Of a stretch of DNA of 64,000 nucleotides, positions 21,201 to 30,195 are shown piece by piece. Position 1 is the stretch's first letter; each line of letters begins with the position of its first letter. A program made the translations under genes and the position numbers. The notes under the pieces were generated by a model, which was not told the origin of the DNA, did no database searches, and worked only from the letters and a program-made list of their open reading frames with translations. Origin of the DNA: Agriotes lineatus (Eukaryota; Arthropoda; Insecta; Coleoptera; Elateridae); assembly GCA_940337035.1 (NCBI GenBank), contig OW679197.1:63013903-63077902 (forward strand), given 5' to 3'.

Positions 21201-21866
21201 GATAGTCTGTCAGTCCGCCTAGGGTTTCGATATTGTTTTGGTTGAGCTATAGTTCCAGATAATTTGAAACAAAGCCATCTGTGGTCTGACATAGACACAA
21301 CAGGTGATACCTGCCAGCCCACAATATTATTGGAAATATCTGAAGAGGCCAGAGTGACATCAATCACGGTCTGGCTACGCGTTGTGACAAAAGTTGGTTC
21401 ACATCCACGGTTAAGTATTTCTAAGTTTGTACTTATTAGGTACTCAAGTAAGAACCTACCTCGGGTGTTAATGCCACTGCTACCCCACGAAACGTGGTGA
21501 GCATTTGCATCACAGCCAATAATTAGGTTTTTGTTGTTCCTCTCACAGTAGTTCACCAATTCGATCAACTCCGCACTAGGTGGAGGGTCAACTGAGTCAC
21601 TGGGGAGGTATACCGATGCGAAAATGACATCTTCCTTCCCTTCGTTTATGCTACAGCTCATCTGTATCGCCGTAATATCACGCGTACAGAGGTGTGGCAA
21701 AGCAAAGGCTTGTAAATGCTTGGGACAGTAGATGCACGTCCTTGGTTTCTCATGGGTGCTATCTGTAAAAACAGTGCCATTACGATTAATTAATCCACAG
21801 ATCTTAGATTTTACAATCCAAGGCTCTTGTATTAATGCAACAGTGTCCTGCTGGCTGTCGAGCTGT
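18202..21866 (-). mobile_element. LOA-like non-LTR retrotransposon, 5'-truncated
   Basis: 3665 bp between identical 548-bp repeats. The 3' end (minus strand, low coordinates) consists of a short untranslated region and a tail of ATCC-type short repeats (AATCCAGAATCCAATCCAG). The 5' end cuts into the endonuclease domain, so ORF1 and the first few endonuclease residues are missing. 5' truncation is usual for target-primed reverse transcription. Confidence 0.88.
18311..21865 (-). CDS. LINE ORF2: endonuclease, reverse transcriptase, RNase H (LOA-like)
   Basis: An uninterrupted frame runs from the truncated edge (21865) to the stop at 18311, about 1184 codons. Counting from the codon at 21700: an APE-like endonuclease with GCDANAHHVSWG (about 63-74) and SDHRW (138-142); reverse transcriptase with FIPKPGR, YRPISLTSFLLKTLERL (about 436-452), the DIEGAFD box (507-513), PQGGVLSPLLW and the catalytic YADD (595-598); RNase H with FTDGS (D858), E893, SDS (D919) and a late D971; and a Cys/His zinc motif near the C-terminus (C-x2-C...H-x4-C). 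The SLTSFLLKTLERL wording together with a fused RNase H points to the LOA/I group. It copies its own RNA into nicked chromosomal DNA. No stop or frameshift is visible, so the decay is limited to the missing 5' part. Confidence 0.9.
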   Translation of the reverse strand, partial: QLDSQQDTVALIQEPWIVKSKICGLINRNGTVFTDSTHEKPRTCIYCPKHLQAFALPHLCTRDITAIQMSCSINEGKEDVIFASVYLPSDSVDPPPSAELIELVNYCERNNKNLIIGCDANAHHVSWGSSGINTRGRFLLEYLISTNLEILNRGCEPTFVTTRSQTVIDVTLASSDISNNIVGWQVSPVVSMSDHRWLCFKLSGTIAQPKQYRNPRRTDRLSYKTDLEAHLANSVFPEKIDQVEDLQISVDILQNSILQSYESSCPLKTSKASRTTSWWCPKLDRMKSTLGKLFNKAKRTRITSDWEAYKDQKRLYKKEIRQRQRDSWKTFCSSIESTASAARLKKILSKDPNQQPGCLRRGDGSFTTKPEETAEVLIQTHFPGCIVTPDNVWPKPNIPPPSEEDWNVANQVVRGDKVTWAINSFLPFKSPGVDGIFPALLQWGLDLMLVHLVRIYRACVAFRYIPESWREVKVVFIPKPGRTDYTQAKSYRPISLTSFLLKTLERLCDREIRERVLALHPLHPNQHAYISGRSTESALHAVVNRIERSLDNKMSTLGVFIDIEGAFDKASFKSINSALRRHGVAPTLCEWIKHMLTMRAVQFNIGDNSIRGVVTKGCPQGGVLSPLLWNTVVDSLLSTLNDAGFYTTGYADDIVILITGKFEGTLCNLMQTALRITETWCNEQSLSVNPSKTEMVLFTNKRKVGPLRRPLLFNTSLSFSDNVKYLGVIFDRRLNWEKHLKVKTEKACMAFWQCRRALGKSWGLSPRITLWLYTAVIRPMLCYGALVWWPRVRQATAASKLGHVQRLACLRSTGAIRSTPTAALEVVLCLPPLDLFVEEVAVRTALRLRYKGLWHTAGRGGRHTRVLNEAVDKIPLLDAIIDYLPLQYAFNRQFNVYENAGFTQHIDISIFTDGSKTKHGTGAGVFSDDLNLRQSIPLGKMATVFQAEVIGIMHGAKAIFERKIENQCIGIFSDSRAALLALGSCKITSGVVLQCREALEDISKNNVVSLVWVKGHDGNYGNEEADETARLASGQPLWGPEPVIPISLTILSSMLYQKTLNSFIRRWVNMQSCRQARAAITAPSPKTAKYCLQLSRRNLRLVVGILSGHCTLNQHMHRMGLVDSPNCRGCNEDDETAEHVLCHCPALARVRGSMLGDFWPDMVRISNTPVADVVKYIQRIGWLE

Positions 21867-22414
21867 CCCTTTCGGGTTATTTTAATAACTTTAACAAAAA
21901 CACTCGTGGGATAAGCTTATCACAGTCATCTAATAAAACCTTCTGTTAGGCTATTGAAAATAAATAGCGTGACTGTACCTTTTACATAGGGTCGAAACAC
22001 ACATCAAAAATAGCAAAATTTATAACTGTGCATAATTAACTATAAGCATGAAAATTTAATGTAAAAAGCAAGAGCATGTATCAAATTGAACATTACATTT
22101 TAATAATTGCAAAACGTATGAATTTAAGTTTTAAATATTGACGGGTTTAAAATGTATAAATGGAGAAACCAGTTATCAAAAACACGATAAATCTCGGAAC
22201 AGCACAACTAACCTCGCAAAATAAGCTGGACGTGAACGGCTACAACCCTTGTTGGAATCGCCAAGGATGCGCAGAAAATTGCTGCAGAAGCATCCCCAAA
22301 AAGGCAGCAAAAGCATCTTCAAAAGGCCGCAAAACGCCGAACCCAGCAGGTGTCGAAAGTGCGATAAGGCTTGGCCTCCGAGATAAACTCGTTGTTGAAA
22401 CGGAACTGGTAATT
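21867..22414. repeat. 548-bp direct repeat, right copy flanking the LINE
   Basis: Same sequence as 17654-18201. Beyond its end the LTR-like sequence continues (AAGAGCTAACAAAAAATG), showing which copy joins the original locus on the right. Confidence 0.9.
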
Positions 22415-23413
22415 AAGAGCTAACAAAAAATGTAATTACTATGGGGATAATAAGACAGAAAAGCGCAATCGTACCTGATAATAATCAGCCCTTAGAAAAC
22501 ACATTGCTCATTGAAATTGGTTGAGCGCACGTAATTTAATATAATTAACATAAAATCTCGGCCGCGCGAAATGCGCTGCCCGAGGTGAAAAGAATGAGTG
22601 CCTCGGACGAAAATTTCGTTTCCTCGAGGAAGGCTCGCACTCTGATAAGAGATAGCGCGGAGGTCGAGAGGGCATTGCGCAAACGATAAGAACTTGATGC
22701 AGGTACAAAATGCGTTGGTTTGGAAAATTTACGAATTCGAAATGCAAAAGGAATTATAATTTAACTAAAAATATACAGGTTAAGCCTGAAATAATTGGAT
22801 AAATGGCGAAACAATTAGGCAAAGCCAAAAAATTGTTTCAACTTTAGAACACATAAAAATTTACAAACATACAAATACGTCAATATAGATTTAAACACAT
22901 ACGAATAGTGAATGTCATGTAAACGAATACCGGAAACTAATTAATGCATTAGGTTTTATGGAAACTGACCAAAAAAGTCTTCAAAACACTCAAGAGGGAG
23001 TAGCCTGGTTTTTTAGACGGAATTATTTATTCATAACAGACTCTGGAATCTGACCTTGGTCCTCGATTTGCCCAAAATGAGTCAGGTCGGCATATGCAGA
23101 AGAAGTCCTCGAAAACTAAGCTACTTGCGCTTATATAGGTTGCGCGTGCATGGGAGGGATATTCCCTATTCTTTTGAACACAATAGGATTGTCCAGCTGG
23201 CTCCCCCGCTCTATTGTCGCACCAGTGGTTGAAATAACTTTCACCACAAAAGGACTTTCCCTTTTGCCTACTTCATTGATAGTCGAGTAGTTTATGACTG
23301 TATTGTCCACCTGGGTTGACTTTCCCTTTTCGCCTGGTCTATTGTTGGTCAGGGCAAAAGGGTATTTACGCAACTCTTCTCTTTTGTTGACCGATATCCC
23401 TGCGGTGGCGACA
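22415..23413 (-). promoter_or_regulatory. U3/promoter-like part of the split LTR
   Basis: More GC-rich than its surroundings. On the minus strand it carries the CCTATATAAGCGC box near 23135 and a polyadenylation-like GAATAAATAA near 23025. Short direct repeats with GGGAAAGTC and CTTTTGCC motifs occur at 23250-23360. The 80-codon minus-strand frame here is not convincing as a protein. Confidence 0.4.
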
Positions 23414-24188
23414 TGAATCCTGCTGTTGTAAAAATTGTATCTTGACGTTTAGAAAAGTTATTTTGCATTCTTCAACTCGACGACACAAATCAAACTTGAC
23501 ATTACATATCTTTCCTACTGCACACCTACAATTGGCTCTTTCACTAGAACTGTCACGTCGCGAACTTCACTTTTACTATACTTCACGCACCGAACAAATA
23601 GAGTGGCTTATGCAACCCAAATGACATATTGCAAAGCATGTGGCCTGGCTCTAGCTAAATGTCATTATTACCTACATATTACAAGTGCACAAATGGCATG
23701 CTTTTTAAGTTGGTCGAAGTTTCTATTTGTATCATAACCTCAAAAAATTATTTAATGTCAGTTGAAATTAGGTCTAATTATAAGGACCGCTATCTCTGAT
23801 TCTTTAGTACAGGTCGTCAAACGTAAAGATTCACTTGAGAAGCGCAGATCAGGAAGCGAGGCAGCATACGGAGCAAATGAGATGCACTTACTCCCGAATC
23901 CTCACTTCGTCGAAGTACACTCAGTAAACCAAGACCTATTTACAATATGGGCGAGCTAGCGGCCGGCATTGAATGGAACATTGCTTACCTGCACAACTAA
24001 CTCGTACTTTTCCTCGGAGTGTACTACGATCTGCAGTTCTCGCCGTTTAGAGACTAAATCAGCGTACATAAATCAAACAAGTAGAGACACTCACTGTCGG
24101 TTCCTTTGATGTCAAATTTCCGATTTGGATGACCTTGAACGGCTCCTGAGGGGTACTTTCCGATAGTACTAACAGATGGTGCCACTAC
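23414..24188. other. Mixed flank with a dispersed-repeat copy
   Basis: Holds the 23728-23815 copy of the repeat at 2348-2440. Otherwise there are only short unconvincing open frames. Confidence 0.45.
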
Positions 24189-24201
24189 TTGATCACATCT
24201 A

Positions 24202-24576
24202 CAGTGCCTTTATATAGACAGTGGCGACAATGAGGTGTCCTATTTTTGATTGGCTCCCTAGATCACGTGGTTTTAGCCGCCATGTTTATGCTAAATCACC
24301 TGTGATTCGTGTTATACTTTTGGCAGTACTGAAGTGTATTGTCAGTCTATGTCAAATTCGAGGTTAGCAGGTTCGGTTTTGCGTCAGTTTTGACACAAAC
24401 CGACGCAAATCTTAACCTGCAAATCTCAAATGTTTTCAGTACTGCTAAACGTAAAACACGTATCACAGTCGACTCTGATCCCGGATTTAAATAAACACCC
24501 GTTAGAAATTTGCATAAATATGGCGGCGGGGGTGTGGCTTAGTTGTATTGTCGCCACTGTCTATATAAAGGCACTG
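24202..24576. mobile_element. TIR element 1 (CAGTGCCTTTATATAGACAG ends)
   Basis: The ends form a near-perfect TIR of about 30 bp, CAGTGCCTTTATATAGACAG...ATTGTCGCCACTG. TA is present on both sides, and ATCACATC lies just outside on both sides (24192-24199, 24579-24586). The interior includes a copy of the 1916-2157 MITE family (24323-24448). There is no coding capacity. Confidence 0.75.
24323..24448. repeat. MITE copy (family of 1916-2157), nested
   Basis: Starts GGCAGTACTGAAGTGTATTG and contains GTCAAATTCGAGGTTAGCAG and its diverged inverse. It lies within TIR element 1. Confidence 0.6.
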
Positions 24577-24588
24577 TAATCACATCTA

Positions 24589-25874
24589 CAGTCCCTTTAT
24601 ATACAACAGTCTGGCCATATGAAATGTCACTTATGACATAAGATAGAATATGGCCGCCTCCAGTGGCGGGTCAAAAGCAGTGGCGGGGTTGGTGTTGGAA
24701 AATAGTTTAATTAAATAAATCCTTAGTATAAGTAAATATATGACTAAATAGTAAAACAAACAATGTCGTATCAATGATATATTATAAATTTTATTTACAG
24801 TTAGTGCTCACATAAATAATAATAAATCTACAGAACTTAAAGTGATCCCAAAACTAATAAAACAGTGAGTATAAAGTCTAATACGCTTAAAATTACTTTT
24901 CATAACTTCCCACTTAATTTATATAGCCTACATTGTGCATTGCCACAGAAGTACAACTGTATTTGCTTCGTTGTGTATTTTGCTTTTTCGTTTTCGTTTC
25001 AGCTATTCTTAAACAAACACCGATAACTTTGGATATAATAAACTTTTCTAATCGATTAAAAGTTGCAATATGCTTTACATCAACAATATGCGTTTTATTT
25101 ATATAAAATGCTTTTACATTTAGATTCTATTCTGACCTTTTATGTTATTCTAATATGCTCGATTAACCTGTTTGACCACAAGTCCCGCTTTTTTATTTCT
25201 ATGGAAGCTTGTCATCTTAATACCATGTTCAGATCTATTTTTGCATTAAAATCAGCAAGACTCCATAGGTACCTAAAATTTAAACGTCGATAAAATCAGT
25301 TTTTGGACGGCTAATGTTATTGGTATTTTCAATAGCTGTAGGCTCCGAAGCAGACGATAAGAAAGTAAATAATGTTAGAACAGCATTATCCTTAAGTCTT
25401 TGTTGCCACCAACTCGTGCTTTTTCACACATACAATCTGCAAAATGCTTCTCACAAATTCTTCAATTTTCTCTATTAATTTTTTTGTCCATAAGTTTCGT
25501 CTGTCCCTAATCCTAAGTTTCCGTTAGCACACATTTTTCAGATTTGCTCTTGCATCCGACTGCACAGCAATACCTCATATCTGAAGAAAATTTTTGAAAT
25601 TGATAAATTTCTTTAACCCTTGTCAGCTTACCGTTAATAAATTATAGTTCTAGTTGTTTCTAAAAATTATGATCAGTTTTTAACTCTGTACTCGCATTTT
25701 TAACAATTTTTGTTGATTGAATGTCAACTTATTTTATTTGAATAAATGTGACTTTGACATTTTTGAAATTTAAATCTTATTGTCAAAATGACGCAAGACA
25801 TAAAATGGCGGCACCAATGGGAATCGTGACCATATATGGCCAGACTGTTAACGTTAGTGTATATAAAGCGACTG
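24589..25874. mobile_element. TIR element 2 (CAGTCCCTTTATATAC ends)
   Basis: The left end reads CAGTCCCTTTATATAC followed by CAGTCTGGCCATAT; the right end is the inverse with small changes. Both sides again have TA and ATCACATC (24579-24586 and 25877-25884). The interior is AT-rich with only short open frames and no transposase motif seen. Its terminal bases are related to those of element 1, so the two probably belong to one superfamily. Confidence 0.6.
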
Positions 25875-26101
25875 TAATCACATCTAGAGATCCTGTACAT
25901 AGTTTACTAAGAGTTGGGCAAACAGCCTGTTTTGACATACATTTTTGATCCAAATTAGATATTTGACATATGTCAAACAAAGAGGTTATGGGAACCAACC
26001 TTGCTAACTTGCCTTTGATGGAAGAGCTTTCAGAGTATTGACCATTCTTAGGATCTCTAGAACTGTCTATTAGGAATATACGTCACAACTTTATCACTAT
26101 A

Positions 26102-26291
26102 AGGGCCGGTTGCAGAAAGCAATGTTAAGTCTGGTGTTAGCTAACATCGCGTCAAAGTGAACAAAATCGCATCAAATTTTGTTTACTAATGTATTAGTTA
26201 CCATAAGCATTTGAGATTTGATTCGTTTTTGTTCACTTTGACGCGATGTTAGCTAACACCAGACTTAACAGAGCTTTCTGCAACCGGCCCT
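26102..26291. mobile_element. MITE, 190 bp, TIR of about 65 bp
   Basis: The ends are AGGGCCGGTTGCAGAAAGC and its inverse. The arms continue through GTCTGGTGTTAGCTAACATC with few differences and leave a loop of about 60 bp. I see no clear long target duplication, and no superfamily is assigned. Confidence 0.75.
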
Positions 26292-26534
26292 AAATATTGT
26301 TTCCACCAGCTGGAAAAAAACAGGGCTAAAAATTGTTATCCCTGATCAGCACAAAAAGAGTGGTGGAATGATACTTACGTTAATGCTCAATGCAGCACTC
26401 AAAGCCCCCAATTGCCTCACTCAGCCAATGCCTATATGAGTCACTATCAATCGCTAATTAGAGGTCGCCGGTCAGCTTTCAGCCGAAGACGGCCGTGGGT
26501 TCGTTAGATGGGGGTATGGCGCCACCAATTTAAG

Positions 26535-27859
26535 GATAACAAAACAGTTCCTAACCCCCTAATTCAACGATTGATAGGTTCCGCTCCAGCTAAATTGGAA
26601 CACTGTAAAATTAATAAAACGGCGCAAAACTGAAGTCAAACAATTAAGTGCAGGGGAGATAATTTCGTTTTATTCACTTGTAAAGCCGGGCACACACATA
26701 AAATACATATATGTAAAAGTTTAGGGCCGACGTAAATGCATATAAATGCCCCAAGGATCCTTGTTTACAGAATGGGGTGGCCAATTAAAACATCAAATCA
26801 TAAAATAGGGGAAATTCCTGGAAGATCCCGAGGAGTGACGTTAATTTAAATTTGTGAATTATAAGCGGGCAATCGCCCCAGGAATTTCTATAGCGCCCTA
26901 CATAAAACAATTAAATTCTCATATCGTAGCTAAAGTGAAAGCTACGGTGAGGTGAAGCCTCGTACTTTACAGATTAAAATTCGTGATACGAATGATGCGT
27001 CCAGACAATAATAAATATCTCGCGCTGGTATATCACGCTAATCCCAATTTAGAAGCGAATTACTGACGGCAGTCCTTTATCGATGGAAACACATACGCGC
27101 GTGCAGCAAGGTTCACTTGCTGGCCACCGGAAGCACAGTTAGTAGAACAGCAATGGTTACCTTGAGCTGGTTCGAGACCGTCTTAGCGTTGATACATCAC
27201 AGGGACGGACTTCCGTGGACTTGATGGCATAGCCAGGGAGGTCGGTAGCTCGTCAGTTGAGCGCGCCGAGATAACGATATTAAAGAGCGCACGAGGTGCG
27301 CATCGGGCCGCAAGCTGGGGTATCCGGAGCTTAATTGGGGGCCCATAACGTGGTGGGGACTAAATTATTGAATCAAACGTTAGCGGGTAGTCGAAATGGG
27401 GCTGAAAACGGTCGTACTCACACTAAATTCCCCAAATGCCTTGCTCGGAAAGTTTTGGCGTCAACAAAGATCTGCCCCAGGCAGTATCTCTAGATTTATA
27501 CTTAGAGAAATGTCGGGACGCACACAAATCCCCCAACCAAAGGGTTAGACGTATCTAGACATCAATAAACACCTTCTTTTCCAAAATCGCTACATCGAAT
27601 AGCGCCAAAACTTCCAAGGACCTTCTTCGGTCGAACGCCGGGACAAGATGGATAATTTCCGCGTCGCGACCGTTCAACAAGGTGAGAGCGCAAAACCGAT
27701 GCAACGGCGGCGTATCAGCTATGCGCAATGCCCGGACGCAATCTAAAAATGCGTCAAAAATACAGTAAAGCGAAAATTGACGGTAACAAAATCACTTGAC
27801 AAACTCCGGGTAAATTTATCACTCTTGATTGAACCGGTGGTGGACAAGTTGATATAACA
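26535..27859 (-). repeat. LTR-like sequence on the minus strand
   Basis: Read on the minus strand it starts TGTTATATCAACTTGTCCAC at 27859. It has a TATA box in AAGTATAAATCTAG near 27495 and a GTGAATAAAACG polyadenylation-like signal near 26670, and it ends next to TGGTGGCGCC near 26533, a possible primer site. It is clearly more GC-rich than the flanks. It lacks a readable terminal CA and any gag/pol, so it is either one end of a truncated element or a solo LTR. Confidence 0.42.
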
Positions 27860-27899
27860 TCAGGAAAATTTGTCTTCTCACAACCTATTTTGAGGTTCG

Positions 27900-28421
27900 A
27901 TATCATATTTGAGATTTTGTAAGGGATTTTTATGTTTTTCTTTGCTCATTCTAATTGAAGGAGGAATTTGTTATATTCATTTTGGTTACTGACTCTCATT
28001 TTTTGCGCGCATTTGACACGATATCAGTAGTTTCATCCAGAGAAATGGAAATATATTTACAATTATTTAAGTCCCCTTTTAATTGCGGCTGTATTTTTGT
28101 GTTAAATCTCATTACTCTGTCTTTGTTGACATTTCTTCTGAGTGGTAACTCAGAAATTCGTTTAATAATAGCTTCTTTATTTTGCATATCATGAAATAGA
28201 ACTGGTGAACATCGTAGAAGTTTAATAAATTCTCCTTCACTGAGGGCTTTTTAATGTTGAGCTATGGAGTGGGCAATGCAAAAACTTGCTGATGTTAAAT
28301 TTGTAGAGCCTGATGGAATTTGATTGACTGGAAGCTAATTTTTTTCCCGCTGGTGGTGAGTATTTTCATAATGTCTTGGCGTGTTACCCTTGACACGCAT
28401 GCCATAGGTTTGCCATCACTG
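27900..28421 (-). pseudogene. hAT transposase N-terminal half and terminal repeat
   Basis: The 5' end of the element (minus strand) is the terminal CAGTGATGGCAAACC at 28421. The 63-codon frame at 27996-28187 contains KYISISLDETTDI, the hAT motif around the first catalytic Asp, preceded by a helical region with ELPLRRN. Upstream in frame is a GEFIKLLRCS stretch. The type resembles ZBED5/GTF2I-repeat-like hAT proteins. It stops where the LTR-like sequence at 26.5-27.9 kb begins, so that insertion may have cut it. Confidence 0.6.
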
Positions 28422-28629
28422 CTATACGCCTAAATATGTTAAAATGCAAATGTTGTATCATTTCCCTGTGTCTAATGAAATGACAATTGAAAAAACTTTA
28501 GTCAGAATATTTTTTAAACTTGCTGTATTGATTTATCTTCGATCAAAATTTAATTTTTGTTAGTATTTACGGTGTTTTATTTCTTATATCATTGCTTTTA
28601 TAGGAAATATTTATTCTGGATATTATATG

Positions 28630-30195
28630 CAGGGCGTTCCAAAAAGAATGATACACACTGCATGGGGTCTAGCGTTATCACCATCCTTGGCACTAAAGCC
28701 CTGCATGTGCTTTGGTCTCGTCAAGTACGGTTTTACAGGTGTCTGCTGTCCTTATCCAATTTCTTACGCCTGGTTTCTAGGCTTTGCAACCCCCAGGTAC
28801 TCCACAGATGGCCCTCTGGAAAGGGAGATGGACATGGGGCCAACGACTCTACTCTGTAAAAAGATGCTGTTATGGAACTCCAAGAATCAAAAGCTGGACT
28901 GATCTGCATCAAGGACCTTGCAAACGGAAGGGAAACTATATAAGGATTTGCACATGGAATGTACAGACACTACACAGAACAAAAGCTTTCCAATAATTCA
29001 GTGAAGTACTAGACAAATATACAGCAGATATAACGGCACAGAAATATAATGGTTAGGCCAGAGCACAATTGAGTGACGAGACTAACTTTTATTATAGCTG
29101 CCACAGCAAAGACCATATTTTCGGGATAGAAAGAGGTACCAAGATAGTTCAAGAAGCAATATATCAGCCAACCATTAAACACAGCCTTCACGAAGCTACT
29201 ACTGAAAATGGAATGCTCATAGTCAACTTAGCCTCACTTAACATGACAGTAATCAGTAATGAGCAGTTACTTTGAACAAAAACCAATACCCAAACAAACA
29301 TGGACTTTGCCTGATGGTATAATAATAGATACCCGACATGTTACAGATATAATTGATGTGAGACTATTTCCTGGAGCAAATTTAGACCTGCACCATTATC
29401 TAGTAGTGACAAAAATACGAGCTGGAATATCCACGCAAACACAAAAGGAACATAGAGAAACAAGCAATAAGAACTTTCACATAGAAAAAATTTCAGCTGA
29501 CAGAGAAGTAGTGGAATACAAGAAAGCTCTAAATAAAAACCTAACTGAAGCTTTAATAACCAAACACAATAATATAGAAGAAGGTACAGTGCAGAAATGT
29601 AATAGAACAAGCAGTGGAGGCAGTGCTAGAATATCAACCAAAGAAAGCATGTAGTGGTTGGTTTGACGAGGAATGTGTCACAACAACAAAAGAAAAACGC
29701 AGCCTATATGAAGGTGCAACAAACCAAACTAACAAGGGGAATCCAAGAAGAATATCAAAAACTAAGAAGAGAGGAAAAGAGAATACATAAAGAGAAAAAG
29801 AAAGCATGTAATGAAACAACTTGTAACAATAGAATGCTAAAATAAGCAACGGGTAAAATGAAAACTTTAGAAAATTTCTGAAAAAGCTGACAGCATGAGC
29901 AGCGAAACGTCAAGTTTAAATCGACGTATTATTAAAATGAAAACTGTACCAAAAATTAAACAACATGAAAGACTTCAAGACTTCAGTCCAAGGGCTAATG
30001 ATTTATAGAGGCAAACACAATAATATAGTAAACACCAAAGAAGATAGGTGGAATATTATGAAGACTAACTGAATGAGGCTGAACAGGAAATTCAAGAAAA
30101 CATATGAAGAAGAGCAATATAAACAAAATGGTGAACAAGATGAAAACCTGATTATACCCACACTAGAAGAAGTGAAGAATGCGACACAAGACTGG
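28630..30195 (+). pseudogene. RTE-like LINE, 5' part: endonuclease and linker
   Basis: Plus-strand frames with several shifts show ICTWNVQTLHRT (about 28948), the start of an APE-like endonuclease; a segment with IDTRHVTDIIDVRLFPGAN and DLHHYLVVTKIR (about 29320-29420), the end of that domain; a WFDEEC motif (about 29660); and a basic linker with IQEEYQKLRREEKR. It ends in a LEEVKNA motif just before an insertion. Its reverse transcriptase resumes at 31862. Stops within the endonuclease show decay. Confidence 0.72.

Larger units (their letters stand above)
17471..23413 (-). mobile_element. LTR-like sequence on the minus strand, split by a LINE
   Basis: The minus strand begins TGTCGCCACCGCAGGG at 23413. 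It has a TATA-type box in CCTATATAAGCGC near 23135, about 60-150 bp of presumptive transcribed leader, and a GAATAAATAA polyadenylation-like signal near 23025. It ends about 1.7 kb further on (LINE excluded) next to TGGCGCCC at about 17470, a sequence like the start of a lysine-tRNA-type primer binding site. The order promoter, polyadenylation signal, primer site suits a gypsy-type LTR. The expected terminal CA is not visible and no partner LTR is in the window. Confidence 0.4.

Noticed and set aside
23131..23373. 80-codon minus-strand frame with many charged residues
   Set aside because: It coincides with the promoter part of an LTR-like sequence and includes a TATA box; no family resemblance.
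28557..28996. Three overlapping plus-strand frames as a small gene
   Set aside because: They lie in the 5' part of an RTE-like LINE, just before its endonuclease motif, and differ only by frame.
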